Source of the DNA: Crossiella cryophila
GTDB taxonomy: Bacteria; Actinomycetota; Actinomycetes; Mycobacteriales; Pseudonocardiaceae
NCBI RefSeq assembly: GCF_014204915.1
Contig: NZ_JACHMH010000001.1
Location: forward strand, 8,581,501 to 8,645,500
Length of the DNA: 64,000 nucleotides
Direction of reading: 5' to 3'
Shown piece by piece: positions 26,973 through 36,123 of the stretch; the stretch's first letter is position 1, and each line of letters opens with the position of its first letter. The position numbers were made by a program, and so were the translations under genes. The notes beneath the pieces are model-generated. The model was given only the letters and a program-made list of their open reading frames with translations. It was not told where the DNA came from and searched no databases.

Positions 26973-28033
26973 TGATCAGCTCCCGCCTGCGGCTGCCGGT
27001 GATCGCGGCCGCCCTGATCGTCCTGGTGGCCTCGGCCGTGCTGGTGCTGCGCCAGGACACCGAACCAGCACCCGCGCCGGAACGGCCGACCGATCTCCGG
27101 CTGCTCGACATCGACTTCGCCACCGAGCGGCACTGGTTCGCGCTGCGGGCCCGGTGCGAGCAGGCGGACTGCACGCACCAGCTCCTCGACGTGGACAACG
27201 GCGTGGTCCAGGTCCGCGAACTGCCCGAGCCACTGCGTGCCCACCGCTCCGGCCCGCCGCCGCGGCTGCACGTGCTGGGCGGCAAGCTGGCCGTGGCCGG
27301 GGCGGAGCGGCGCTGGCACTCCGAGGACCGGGGCCGGACCTGGCAGGAGGGGCTGATGGCGGTCGACTGGCCGATGGACGGCCTGCTGCCGGACATGCTG
27401 CTCCAGCACTCCTGCCACGGCAAGGACCCGTGCGTGCCGGGGATCGACGCGGTGCTGTCCTTCACCGGGCAGCAGGTTCCGCTGACGCCCGAGTTCACCC
27501 CGCCGCTGACCGAGCCGTTCCCGTTCCCGCGTCAGCTCGCCGGACGGTGGTGGGTGGTGGGCAAACGGGACGGGCGGGCGGCCGTGTCCACCAGCGACGG
27601 CAATGGTCGCCGCTGGCAGACCAGGGAGCTGCCGTCCACCCCGCCGGGCGCCTTCCGCTGGGCCGAGGTGGTCGTCTCCGGCGACACCGCGTACGTGCTG
27701 ATCACCACCGATCACCAGCCGTTCGCGAGCACGCTCTACCGCGGTGCCGGCGAGAAATGGGAACAGGTCTGGCAGGCCCGGCCGGACGGGCAACCGCCGG
27801 AGATCACCGGGCTGGCCGCCGCGCCGGACGGCACGCTGCTGGCCGTGAGCCAGGGTGGCGGCTCCTGGTTCAGCGCGGACGGCGGGCACACCTTCCACGC
27901 CGGGCAGATCGCCGAACAGCGGGTGCCCGGCGACACCCTGCGCTCGGTCCGCGGCGGCATGCTCAGCACCTCCGAACGCGGGGCCAGCCACTCGGTGGAC
28001 GGCAGGCGGTGGACACCGTTGCCCTTCGGCTAG
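26972..28033 (+). CDS. Membrane-anchored Asp-box propeller protein 2
   Basis: 353 residues: a few basic residues, one membrane helix (about 7-26), then an extracytoplasmic propeller-like domain. Family marks are DFATERHWFALRARC, the paired cysteines in CEQADCTHQLL and SCHGKDPCVPG, and Asp boxes SEDRGRTW, TSDGNGRRW and SADGGHTF. The start ATG overlaps the previous stop by one base (TGATG), so it belongs to the same operon. No catalytic residues of true sialidases (Arg triad) are evident, so binding rather than hydrolysis is more likely. Confidence 0.8.
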   Translation: MISSRLRLPVIAAALIVLVASAVLVLRQDTEPAPAPERPTDLRLLDIDFATERHWFALRARCEQADCTHQLLDVDNGVVQVRELPEPLRAHRSGPPPRLHVLGGKLAVAGAERRWHSEDRGRTWQEGLMAVDWPMDGLLPDMLLQHSCHGKDPCVPGIDAVLSFTGQQVPLTPEFTPPLTEPFPFPRQLAGRWWVVGKRDGRAAVSTSDGNGRRWQTRELPSTPPGAFRWAEVVVSGDTAYVLITTDHQPFASTLYRGAGEKWEQVWQARPDGQPPEITGLAAAPDGTLLAVSQGGGSWFSADGGHTFHAGQIAEQRVPGDTLRSVRGGMLSTSERGASHSVDGRRWTPLPFG

Positions 28034-28079
28034 CGCTAACCTGGCCGGCAGGGGTGTGGGGACGAGGGGGTGGTCACCG

Positions 28080-29189
28080 GTGACCGAGCTGCCCTCCCGG
28101 TGGCGGATGCCGTTGGCCGGGGCGACCGTGTGCGCGGTGCTGGTGGCGATCGTGATCGTGTTGCGCGAGGACTCGGTGCCGCCGCCTGCCGCGCCGGCAG
28201 GCACGGTCTCCGATCAGCCGATGGTGCTGGTGCTGCGCGCGGTGGACTTCGTGCACGAGCGGCACTGGTTCGGTGTGCAGGGCCGGTGCCAGGAGACCGA
28301 CGCCCGGCGGTGCGCGCACACGTTGCTGGAGTCCGAGCACGGCCAGGTGCGGTCGCGGGAACTGCCAGCCGAACTACGCGGGCAGCGCGGCGGGACCGCG
28401 GTCGGGGTGACCGTGCTCGGGCCGGAACGGCTGCTGGTGCAGAGCGATCCGGGACGGCGCTGGTACTCCGCTGATCGCGGGCAGCACTGGGCCGAGGTCG
28501 GCCCGGACGCGCCGCCGGTGGGCGAGATCCCGCCGAACGGCGTCCTGGAACGCCACTGCGAACCGCTGCCCGGCTGCACGCCGAAGATCATGGTGACGCT
28601 GCCGGACTCCGGTCGCCGGGCCGAGCTGCGCGGGGTGCCGCCGCTGACCGAGATCGTGCTGCACACCGGATTCGCCGACGCCGACGGGAAATGGCGCCTG
28701 GTGGGCAGGCGTGCGGACCGGCCGGTGCTGGCCGCCAGCGCGGACCGCGGCCGCAGCTGGCAGGTCGGCGAACTGCCGCCGGGACCGCGTGGCCAGTTGA
28801 TCGACGCCGAGGTGGCGCTGTCCGGCCGCAGCACCTACCTGCGGCTGGCGAGCAGGCCGCCGGAGCGGGACGGCAAACCCGCGACGGCCTTGTACCGCGA
28901 CGACGGCGCCCGCTGGCAGCTGGTCTGGCAGTCCGATCCGGCCGGGCCGGAACCGCGTTCGCTGACCGGGGTGCTGCCCCGGCCGGGCGGGCAGCTGGCC
29001 GCCACCGACGAGCGGGGCGACGGCTGGGTGAGCGCCGACGGCGGCCGCTCCTTCCAGCCCGCCCGGCCCGAGGACCAGATCCCGCGCGGCCGGCCGCGGC
29101 GGGCCCGCACCGGCTACCTGGCCGAGGCAGGCAACACACTGAGCCACTCCCCCGACGGCGTGCGCTGGACGCCACTGCCGAACGGATGA
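28080..29189 (+). CDS. Membrane-anchored Asp-box propeller protein 3
   Basis: 369 residues, same plan: short N-terminus VTELPSRWRM, membrane helix (about 11-28), Pro/Ala linker and propeller domain. Family marks: DFVHERHWFGVQGRC with RRCAHTLLE, the second pair in RHCEPLPGC, Asp boxes SADRGQHW, SADRGRSW and SADGGRSF, and the end SHSPDGVRWTPL. The GTG start is taken because GAGGGGG lies about 10 bases before it. This gene has the largest gap in the array (46 bp), so an internal promoter is possible. Confidence 0.8.
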   Translation: MTELPSRWRMPLAGATVCAVLVAIVIVLREDSVPPPAAPAGTVSDQPMVLVLRAVDFVHERHWFGVQGRCQETDARRCAHTLLESEHGQVRSRELPAELRGQRGGTAVGVTVLGPERLLVQSDPGRRWYSADRGQHWAEVGPDAPPVGEIPPNGVLERHCEPLPGCTPKIMVTLPDSGRRAELRGVPPLTEIVLHTGFADADGKWRLVGRRADRPVLAASADRGRSWQVGELPPGPRGQLIDAEVALSGRSTYLRLASRPPERDGKPATALYRDDGARWQLVWQSDPAGPEPRSLTGVLPRPGGQLAATDERGDGWVSADGGRSFQPARPEDQIPRGRPRRARTGYLAEAGNTLSHSPDGVRWTPLPNG

Positions 29190-29193
29190 ATCG

Positions 29194-30285
29194 ATGACCC
29201 GCAACCGGATCCTGCTCGCCCTGCTCGCGGTGGCCCTGCTGGCCGCGGTGCTGGTGGTGCTGCGCGAGCAGGCCGGACCACCGCCGCCGGAGCCGCCGGG
29301 TCCGACCGCGATCGCCGAGCAGCCGCGGCCGACCATCCTGGAGACCGCGGACTTCGCCGACGAACGGCACTGGTTCGGGCTGCGCGCCCAATGCCGGGAG
29401 CCGAACCGGGACCGGTGCGTGCGCACGCTGGTCACCGTCGAGGACGGGGCGCCGCGGGTGCGCGAGCTGCCCGAGGAACTGCGCGGCGACCAGGAACACC
29501 AGCGGCTCACCCTGCTCGCGCTGGGGCCGCGCCAGGTCGCGGTGCGCAACCGGTACTTCCGGAGCTGGTACTCCGGGGACGCCGGGCAGAGCTGGGCCGA
29601 GGTGCACGAGCGGGCCGCGCCGGTGGACCGGATCCCACCGGCCGCGGTGCTGGAGCGGGACTGCTCCCTCTCCGGCTGCGAACAGCGGATCGTGGTCGTG
29701 CTGCCGGAGTCCGGGCGCCCTGCCGAACTACGCGGGCTGCCACCGCTGACCGACCCGCACCCGGTGCCGATCCCGGACGGCCAGGGCCACTGGCGGGTGG
29801 TCGGGACGCTCGCCGGGAAACCGGTGGTGGCCACCAGCGCGGACCACGGGAACAGCTGGCAGACAAGCGCATTGCCGCCCGGCGGGCCCACGGAGATCGA
29901 ACGCGTGCAGCTGATCCCGGCCGGGGACCGCGGCTACCTCCAGGTCGACGGCAAGCCGCCGCCCGGCGGCGACACCAGCACCGGCCTGTACCGGGGGGAG
30001 GGCGCGGACTGGCGGCTGGTCTGGCGCAGCACCCCCGGCGAGAAGCCGCTGAGCGGCATGTACGGCCTGGTCCCCGCGCCGGGGAACCGGCTCGTCTCCC
30101 TCGACCACCAGCGGGCCACCGGCGTGAGCGAGGACGGCGGCCGCACGTTCCGGCCGGCCCGGCCCGAGGAGGAGCTGCCCGGCGTGTGGATCAGCCACAC
30201 CCGGAAGGGCCACCTGGTCACCTCCTTCACCGACATCAGCCACTCCCCCGACGGCGGCACCTGGACCGTCCTGCCGAAAGGCTGA
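29194..30285 (+). CDS. Membrane-anchored Asp-box propeller protein 4
   Basis: 363 residues. N-terminus MTRNRILLALLAVAL (membrane helix about 5-23) and a PPPEPPGP linker are nearly identical to the next gene. Family marks: DFADERHWFGLRAQC, RCVRTLVTVEDG, RDCSLSGCEQR, and Asp boxes SGDAGQSW, SADHGNSW and SEDGGRTF. Only 4 bases separate it from the previous stop. High similarity to protein 5 points to recent duplication. Confidence 0.8.
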   Translation: MTRNRILLALLAVALLAAVLVVLREQAGPPPPEPPGPTAIAEQPRPTILETADFADERHWFGLRAQCREPNRDRCVRTLVTVEDGAPRVRELPEELRGDQEHQRLTLLALGPRQVAVRNRYFRSWYSGDAGQSWAEVHERAAPVDRIPPAAVLERDCSLSGCEQRIVVVLPESGRPAELRGLPPLTDPHPVPIPDGQGHWRVVGTLAGKPVVATSADHGNSWQTSALPPGGPTEIERVQLIPAGDRGYLQVDGKPPPGGDTSTGLYRGEGADWRLVWRSTPGEKPLSGMYGLVPAPGNRLVSLDHQRATGVSEDGGRTFRPARPEEELPGVWISHTRKGHLVTSFTDISHSPDGGTWTVLPKG

Positions 30286-30290
30286 ACCCC

Positions 30291-31385
30291 ATGCGCCGCA
30301 ACCGGATCCTGCTCGCCCTGCTCGCGGTGGCGCTGGTCGCCGCGGTGCTGGTGGCACTGCGCGAGCAGGCCGGACCACCGCCGCCGGAGCCGCCGGGTCC
30401 GACCGTGTTCGCCGAGCCGCCGCGGGAAGCCGTGCTGGAGACCGCGGACTTCGCCGACGAACGGCACTGGTTCGGGCTGCGGGCCCGGTGCCACCGGCCA
30501 CCGATGTTCGGGTGCGTGCGCACGCTGCTGGCAGTCGAGGACGGGGTGACCCGGGTGCGCGAGCTGCCGGAGGAACTGCGTGGCGAGCAGGAACGGCCGC
30601 AGGTCAGACTGATGACGCTGGGGCCGCGCCAGGTCCTGGTGCACACCAGGTACTTCCGGAGCTGGTACTCCGGGGACGCCGGACAGAGCTGGACCGAGAT
30701 CCATGAGCGGGCCGCGCCGGTGGACCGGATCCCGCCCGCCGCGGTGCTGGAACGGGACTGCACCCTCGCCGGGTGCGAACAGCGGGTCGTGGTCGTCCTG
30801 CCGGACTCCGGCCGCCGCGCCGAACTACGCGGCCTGCCACCGCTGACCGAGGCGCACCCGGTGCCGATCCCGGACCGGCAGGGCCGCTGGCGGGTGGTCG
30901 GGGTGCTGGACGGGAAACCGGTGGTGGTCACCAGCGCGGATCAGGGGCACAGCTGGCAGGTGCGCGCGCTGCCGCCCGGCAGTCCGGACAAGATCGAACG
31001 TGTCCGGCTGACCTCCGCCGACGGCGGCATGTACCTGCAGATCGATGCCGTGCCTCGGCAATACCCGAGCGATATCCCCACATTCCTGTACCGCGGCCAG
31101 GGCGAGGGCTGGGAGCTGGTGTGGCGGAACGATTCCGGCGAGCAGCCGCTGCGCTCCCTCTACGACCTGGTGCCCGGTCCCGGCGGCCGGATCACCGCAC
31201 TCGACCAGCAACGCCTCAACCGGGTCAGCGAGGACGGCGGCCGCACGTTCCGGCGGGCACGGCCCGAGGAGGAACTGCCCGGCGAGTTCATCTGGCACGT
31301 CCGGACCGGCCACCTGATCGGCTCGCAGACCGAACTCCGCCACTCCGTCGACGGCGTGGCCTGGACGCTGTTACCCAAGGACTGA
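30291..31385 (+). CDS. Membrane-anchored Asp-box propeller protein 5
   Basis: 364 residues and the closest paralogue of protein 4, with the same MRRNRILLALLAVAL membrane anchor, PPPEPPGPT linker and DFADERHWFGLRARC block. Differences cluster in the loops (for example RHRPPMFGC region and QIDAVPRQYPSDIPT), as expected for diversification of a binding surface. Asp boxes SGDAGQSW, SADQGHSW and SEDGGRTF are present. It starts 5 bases after the previous stop, with a GAAAGG ribosome site inside the end of the upstream gene. Confidence 0.8.
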   Translation: MRRNRILLALLAVALVAAVLVALREQAGPPPPEPPGPTVFAEPPREAVLETADFADERHWFGLRARCHRPPMFGCVRTLLAVEDGVTRVRELPEELRGEQERPQVRLMTLGPRQVLVHTRYFRSWYSGDAGQSWTEIHERAAPVDRIPPAAVLERDCTLAGCEQRVVVVLPDSGRRAELRGLPPLTEAHPVPIPDRQGRWRVVGVLDGKPVVVTSADQGHSWQVRALPPGSPDKIERVRLTSADGGMYLQIDAVPRQYPSDIPTFLYRGQGEGWELVWRNDSGEQPLRSLYDLVPGPGGRITALDQQRLNRVSEDGGRTFRRARPEEELPGEFIWHVRTGHLIGSQTELRHSVDGVAWTLLPKD

Positions 31386-31390
31386 ATCCC

Positions 31391-32467
31391 ATGCGCCGCA
31401 ACCGGATCCTGCTCGCCGCCCTGGTGCTCGCACTGGCCGGGACGGCCGTGTTGGTACTGCGGGAGGAGGCCGGACCGCCGCCGCCCGAGCCGGAGGCCGC
31501 CGCCGAGCCGCCCCGGCGGATCGCGTTGCGGGGCGTGGAGTTCGCCGACGAGCGGCACTGGTTCGGGGTGCGTGCCCACTGCCGCGACGACGGTCAGGAC
31601 TGGTGCGCGCACACGTTGCTGGCCGGGCAGGACGGCCGGGTGGCGCCGCGCGAGCTGCCACCGGAACTGCGTGGCGACCAGCAGCACCTGGCAATCAACC
31701 TGGTGGCGCTGGGGCCGTCCCGGCTGGTGGTGTGGGAGGGGTCGCGCCGCTGGTTCACCGCCGACGCCGGGCAGAGCTGGACCAGGGTCGACGAGGACGC
31801 CCCGCCGGTGGACCGGATCCCGGCGGGCGCGGTGCTCGAACCGGACTGCACGCCCACCGGCTGCGCGCCGCGGGTGCTGGTCGTGCTGCCGGAGTCCGGG
31901 CGCAGGGCCGAACTGCGTGGACTGCCACCGCTGGGCGACGTGCGCCCGGTGCCGCACCCGGACGCCGCGGGCCGCTGGCGGGTGGTCGGGACGCACCGCG
32001 GCCGACTGGCCGTGGCCGACACCGCCGACGCGGGGCGCGGCTGGCAGGTGCGGGAGCTGCCGCCCGGTCCGGTGGCCAGGCCGAAACGCGTGCAGCTGGT
32101 CTTCGCAGGGCACACCGGATACCTGCTGATCGACGGCGAGGCCCAGCCGCAGGGCCGCGTCCTGCAGAACCTGTATCGCGGCGACGGCCAGCGGTGGGAA
32201 CTGAGGTGGCACAGCACCGAGGGCCGGTACCCGAACGTCCTGTTGGCACTCATCCCCCGGCCGGACGGCAGGCTGACCGGGCTCGACCAGGCGAGTCAGA
32301 CCTGGGTGAGTGAGGACAGCGGCCGGTCCTTCCGCCCGGCGCGGCCCGAGGAGGTGCTCAACGGGTGGGCGGCCTACCCCACCCGCTCCGGGCACCTGCT
32401 GGCCGCCGAAACCGATACCAGCCACTCCCCCGACGGCGTAACCTGGACTCTCCTGCCGAAGGGCTGA
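31391..32467 (+). CDS. Membrane-anchored Asp-box propeller protein 6
   Basis: 358 residues. Anchor MRRNRILLAALVLALAG, shorter linker, EFADERHWFGVRAHC with WCAHTLLAG, second Cys pair in PDCTPTGCAPR, and Asp boxes TADAGQSW, TADAGRGW and SEDSGRSF. The ending SHSPDGVTWTLLPKG is shared with proteins 4 and 5. Five bases from the previous stop. Same orientation and spacing indicate one long transcript from the sigma gene. Confidence 0.8.
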   Translation: MRRNRILLAALVLALAGTAVLVLREEAGPPPPEPEAAAEPPRRIALRGVEFADERHWFGVRAHCRDDGQDWCAHTLLAGQDGRVAPRELPPELRGDQQHLAINLVALGPSRLVVWEGSRRWFTADAGQSWTRVDEDAPPVDRIPAGAVLEPDCTPTGCAPRVLVVLPESGRRAELRGLPPLGDVRPVPHPDAAGRWRVVGTHRGRLAVADTADAGRGWQVRELPPGPVARPKRVQLVFAGHTGYLLIDGEAQPQGRVLQNLYRGDGQRWELRWHSTEGRYPNVLLALIPRPDGRLTGLDQASQTWVSEDSGRSFRPARPEEVLNGWAAYPTRSGHLLAAETDTSHSPDGVTWTLLPKG

Positions 32468-32472
32468 ACGCC

Positions 32473-33567
32473 ATGCGCCGCAACCGGATCCTGCTCGCCG
32501 CCCTGGCTCTCGCGGTGGCGGTCACGGCCGTGGTGGCGTTGCGCGAACAGGCCGGGCCGCCGCCGGAACCCACCGCCGCACCCGAGACGAGCGCCGAACT
32601 GGAACCGGACCGCGCGCCGACCGGGATCGTGGCCCTGGACTTCGCCGACGACCGGCACGGTTACGCGGTCCGCCGGGTCTGCCGGGACGGCCCGGCCGAT
32701 GTCTGCCAGGCGCACCTGCTGGCCACCACCGACGGCTTCCAGTCCGCCGAGCACCGCGACCTGCCGCCAGGGGTCGGCGGCTACCTGGGCGGGCTCACCG
32801 GGTTCGTGGTGCTGGGGCCGCAACGCCTGCGGGTCGGCGCGGGCCCGGATCAGCACTACAGCGGGGACGGCGGGCGGAGCTGGACCAGGGTCGAGGGCGA
32901 GGCGGCGCCGGTGGACGGGATCCCGGCCGGGTCGCGGCTGGAACGGCAGTGCCAGCAGAGCCGGTGCGTGCTGCGGGTGGTGCTGCCAGGGTCCGGGCAG
33001 TCGGCGGCGTTGCGGCACCCGCCCGCGCTGACCGATCCACGCCCGCTGCCGGTGCCCGCGCGGGACGGGCGCTGGTGGGTGGTCGGCCGGGCCGTCGACG
33101 GGCGCGCGCCGGTGGTGGCCAGCAGCGTGGACGGACGGGACTGGCTGGTGCGGGAACTGCCCGCGGCGCCCTATGCCGGCTGGTGGCAGGCGGGTGTGGC
33201 GGTGGCGGGCAACGCGGTGTACGTCGGGGTGACCGGGCCGGGGGCGGAGGCGGCCGGATCGCTGCTGACGCTGTACCGCAGCGGGGACGGCGGCGCGAGC
33301 TGGGCCAGGGTGCAGGCCGGGGTGGCCAGCCCCTCGCTGACCGCGGCCCTGGTGGTCGGCGCGGACGGCGAGCCCCGGCTGCTGGACCGGTCAGGACAGA
33401 CCGTGACCGGGACCGGCGGCGGCCGCGAGTTCCGGACGGTGGCGGCGGAGCAGCGGCTGCCCAAGGGCACGGTGACCTGGACCCGCGGCGGCTACCTGGC
33501 CGAAACCCCCTACGAGCACCTGGTCTCCGCCGACGGCAGCACCTGGACCCGGCTCTGGGTGGCCTGA
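32473..33567 (+). CDS. Membrane-anchored Asp-box propeller protein 7
   Basis: 364 residues, last of the array. The anchor MRRNRILLAALALAV matches proteins 4-6, but the outside domain is closer to protein 1: DFADDRHGYAVRRVC (HGYA rather than HWFG), a DGFQSAEHRDLP phrase and Asp boxes SGDGGRSW, SVDGRDW, SGDGGASW. Second Cys pair is RQCQQSRC. It may be a hybrid of an array-type anchor and a protein-1-type sensor. It ends 7 bp before the convergent oxidoreductase gene. Confidence 0.8.
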   Translation: MRRNRILLAALALAVAVTAVVALREQAGPPPEPTAAPETSAELEPDRAPTGIVALDFADDRHGYAVRRVCRDGPADVCQAHLLATTDGFQSAEHRDLPPGVGGYLGGLTGFVVLGPQRLRVGAGPDQHYSGDGGRSWTRVEGEAAPVDGIPAGSRLERQCQQSRCVLRVVLPGSGQSAALRHPPALTDPRPLPVPARDGRWWVVGRAVDGRAPVVASSVDGRDWLVRELPAAPYAGWWQAGVAVAGNAVYVGVTGPGAEAAGSLLTLYRSGDGGASWARVQAGVASPSLTAALVVGADGEPRLLDRSGQTVTGTGGGREFRTVAAEQRLPKGTVTWTRGGYLAETPYEHLVSADGSTWTRLWVA

Positions 33568-33574
33568 ATCCCGC

Positions 33575-34675
33575 TCACCACGGCGCGCCCAGTTCGGTGA
33601 AGGTGGCCATCCGCTCGGCCGACGCGGTCACCAGCGCGTCCACCCCGGACACGATCACCCGGCGCCGCTCGCCACTGTCCACTTCGGACAGAAAGCGGTC
33701 CGGGACACGCCCTGGGGCCGGGGCATCGCCGATGGCGGCGACCACCTCGGTGAAGGTGCGGCAGTCGGCAAGGGGTGAGCGCAGCGGGGTGCCGTCCGCG
33801 CGAAAGTCCAGCAGGTTCGCCAGCAGGTCGGACCGCGGTGGGGTCGGGACGGGTTCGCCGTCGACGGTGAGCAGGTCCGCTTCGTAGGCCAGTTCGGCCC
33901 GGCGGGTGCTGCCGTGCGCGATCAGCCGGGGTGCGGTGGACTGTTCGGCGGCCAGGGTGACCGCGACGGTGACGGTGGGGTGCGCGGCGAAGCGCAGGCG
34001 CACGCAGCCGGTGTCGTCGGCCTCGATGTCCCTGGCGCGGAACAACTCCAGGTCCAGGCCGAGTGGCCGGGCCCGCTGCGCACCGGCGGCGACCAGGGCG
34101 GCGTGCACGGTGTGCGCGAACGGGTTGCTCAGCGCGCCGTCCAGGACCGGTTCGCCGTGCAGGCGACGGCGGCCCGCCCAGGGCGCGCGCCGGTAGTAGG
34201 CGTCGGTCCGGGTCCAGGCGCCCTGGCCGCCGATGCCGCGGACCTCGCCGAGGCCGCCGTCGGCGACCAGCTCGGCCAGCCGGTGCAGGGCCGGGGAACC
34301 CATGGTCTGGAAGCCGACCTGGCAGCGCCGCCCGGTCTCCGCCTCCAGCGCGAGGAGTTCCTCCAGGGTGGCCAGGTCGAGCACCGGGGGTTTCTCCAGC
34401 AGCACATCGCTGCCCGCACGCAGGGCGGCCACGGTCAGCGCGCGGTGGGTGTGCGGCGGGGTGGCGATGATGGTGACCGCGGGCGCCTCGGCGGCCAGCA
34501 GCACGGTCAGGTTCGGGTGGTGCCGCACCCCGGGCGGCAGCGGGCCGGGATCACGCGGGTCGCAGACGGCGACCAGGTCGATCCGGCCCTGCTCGTGCAG
34601 GTCCCGGGCGTGCTGAAGGTGGTGGCGGCCGTGGCCGTGCACTCCGGCCAGTGCCAGCCGGGGCGCACCGCTCAC
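33575..34675 (-). CDS. Gfo/Idh/MocA-family NAD(P)-dependent oxidoreductase
   Basis: 366 residues. The Rossmann N-terminus (LALAGVHGHGRHHL, LVAVCDPRDPG, IIATPPHTHRALTVAAL) is followed by the hallmark EKP in LLEKPPVLDLATLEELLALE and a C-terminal alpha/beta substrate domain. The family oxidises or reduces sugars, inositols and their derivatives. The GTG start overlaps the upstream DUF624 gene by GTGA. Position at the end of a sugar-permease operon suggests it acts on the imported sugar; the substrate is not deducible. Confidence 0.88.
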   Translation of the reverse strand: MSGAPRLALAGVHGHGRHHLQHARDLHEQGRIDLVAVCDPRDPGPLPPGVRHHPNLTVLLAAEAPAVTIIATPPHTHRALTVAALRAGSDVLLEKPPVLDLATLEELLALEAETGRRCQVGFQTMGSPALHRLAELVADGGLGEVRGIGGQGAWTRTDAYYRRAPWAGRRRLHGEPVLDGALSNPFAHTVHAALVAAGAQRARPLGLDLELFRARDIEADDTGCVRLRFAAHPTVTVAVTLAAEQSTAPRLIAHGSTRRAELAYEADLLTVDGEPVPTPPRSDLLANLLDFRADGTPLRSPLADCRTFTEVVAAIGDAPAPGRVPDRFLSEVDSGERRRVIVSGVDALVTASAERMATFTELGAPW

Positions 34676-35274
34676 GGTTCCTCCCGCAGGCTCGCCGCGG
34701 TGGCGGCCAGCGCGAGCGGTCCGGCCACCACCAGCGCGAGCGGCGGCAGCGTCCACACCAGGACACCGGCCACCACGTGCGCGGTGGCCAGCAGCAGGAA
34801 GGCCCCTGGCCCCAGCACGGCCTTGCCGTAGGCGGCGCGCACCGCGGACAGCCAGCCCCGACCGGTCGCCCCTGCCACCGCCGCGGTCAGCGTGAGCAGG
34901 GTGAACGCGCACAGGCTGACCCCGGCGACCAGCCAGCGCAGCACCGCGCCACCGGGCAGGGACAGGTCCAGCAGCAGGCTCAGGTTCAGCGCGAGCAGCA
35001 GGCTCGCGGCGACGAAGGCCACCCCGGCGAGCAGGTGCCTGCGCAGGCCGTCGGCGAGGGTGTCCCGGAAGACCGGCAGCAGCGCGGGCGAGTCACCCTC
35101 GCGCCAGCGGGCGATGACCGCGCAGGCGGCGGCGAACCCGGCTGGCAGGGTCAGCACCGGCACCGCGCACAACGCGACGAGCAGGCCGAGCAGGACGGTG
35201 TCGGACAGTGCGGACAGGCGGTCCCACCACACGGTGGGGCGCCGTAGGTGCCCGGCAGGCGTCCGATCCGCCAT
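34672..35274 (-). CDS. DUF624 (YesL-like) membrane protein
   Basis: 200 residues with four to five hydrophobic helices (LLGLLVALCAVPVLTLPAGFAAAC, LLAGVAFVAASLLLALNL, WLVAGVSLCAFTLLTLTA, and two near the end). The early TLPAGFAAACAVIARWREGDS phrase is the DUF624 signature. Such proteins are common beside CUT1 sugar ABC permeases (as yesL in Bacillus rhamnogalacturonan loci) but have no assigned activity. It lies 6 bp after the MalG-type permease and overlaps the oxidoreductase. Confidence 0.83.
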   Translation of the reverse strand: MADRTPAGHLRRPTVWWDRLSALSDTVLLGLLVALCAVPVLTLPAGFAAACAVIARWREGDSPALLPVFRDTLADGLRRHLLAGVAFVAASLLLALNLSLLLDLSLPGGAVLRWLVAGVSLCAFTLLTLTAAVAGATGRGWLSAVRAAYGKAVLGPGAFLLLATAHVVAGVLVWTLPPLALVVAGPLALAATAASLREEP

Positions 35275-35280
35275 CGGCGT

Positions 35281-36123
35281 TCACCCCTTCAAGCCCGAGG
35301 TCGCTACACCTTGAACCAGGAAGCGTTGGAAGGCAAGGAAGAAGAGCAGGATTGGCACCAATGAGAGCACCGACATGGCGAACATCGCGCCGTAGGCCGA
35401 GGAGGAGGTCTGGTCGATGAACAGCCGCAGCCCCACCGGGATCGTGTAGTTGTCGGCGGAGTTGAGGTAGACGAGCTGGCTGAAGAAGTCGTTCCAGGCC
35501 CAGATGAAGCTGAACAGCGCGGTGGTCACGATCGCCGGCCTGGCCAGCGGCAGCACGATGTGCCGGAAGGTGGCGAACGGGCCGCAGCCGTCGATGGTGG
35601 CCGCCTCGTCCAGCTCCCGTGGGATACCGCGCATGAACTGCACCATCAGGAACACGAAGAACGCGTCGGTGGCCAGGATCTTCGGCAGCACCAGCGGCAG
35701 GAAGGTGTCGATCAGGCCGGTGCGCTGGAACAGCACGTACTGCGGGATCAGCGTGACGTGCGCGGGCAGCATGATGGTGAGCAGGGCGAAGGCGAACAGC
35801 GGCGCGCGCAGCCGGAACCGCAGCCGGGCGAAGGCGAATCCGGCCAGCGCGCAGGAGATCACGTTGCCCAGCGCGGTGCCGGTGGCCACGATCAGCGAGT
35901 TGCCAAGGAAAGTGCCGAACCCGACGCCACCGGCGCCTTCCAGGGCCTGCTGGTAGCCGCTGAGGTCGATGACCTTGGGCCACAACGTGTCCAGCCTGCC
36001 CATCAGTTCGGCGACCGGGCGGACCGAGGCGGTGAGCAGCCAGAGCAGCGGGTAGAGCACCAGCAGCAGCGCGGCGAGCGCGGCCAGGTGGGTGGCCAGC
36101 AGCCGCAACCGGCGGGCGGTCAT
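35281..36123 (-). CDS. CUT1 sugar ABC transporter permease, MalG type
   Basis: 280 residues, six membrane helices. The cytoplasmic EAA loop reads ELDEAATIDGCGPFATFRHIVLPLARPA, the contact site for the ATPase. N-terminal LLATHLAALAALLLVLYPLLWLLTASVRP is typical of the MalG class. It overlaps the MalF-type gene in an ATGA. No dedicated ATPase gene is present; in actinomycetes CUT1 systems usually share an MsiK-type ATPase. Confidence 0.93.
   Translation of the reverse strand: MTARRLRLLATHLAALAALLLVLYPLLWLLTASVRPVAELMGRLDTLWPKVIDLSGYQQALEGAGGVGFGTFLGNSLIVATGTALGNVISCALAGFAFARLRFRLRAPLFAFALLTIMLPAHVTLIPQYVLFQRTGLIDTFLPLVLPKILATDAFFVFLMVQFMRGIPRELDEAATIDGCGPFATFRHIVLPLARPAIVTTALFSFIWAWNDFFSQLVYLNSADNYTIPVGLRLFIDQTSSSAYGAMFAMSVLSLVPILLFFLAFQRFLVQGVATSGLKG

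Noticed and set aside
25749-33567. True sialidases or glycosidases
   Set aside because: Asp boxes are present, but the arginine triad, Asp and Tyr/Glu catalytic residues of sialidases are not apparent, so I call only a propeller fold.
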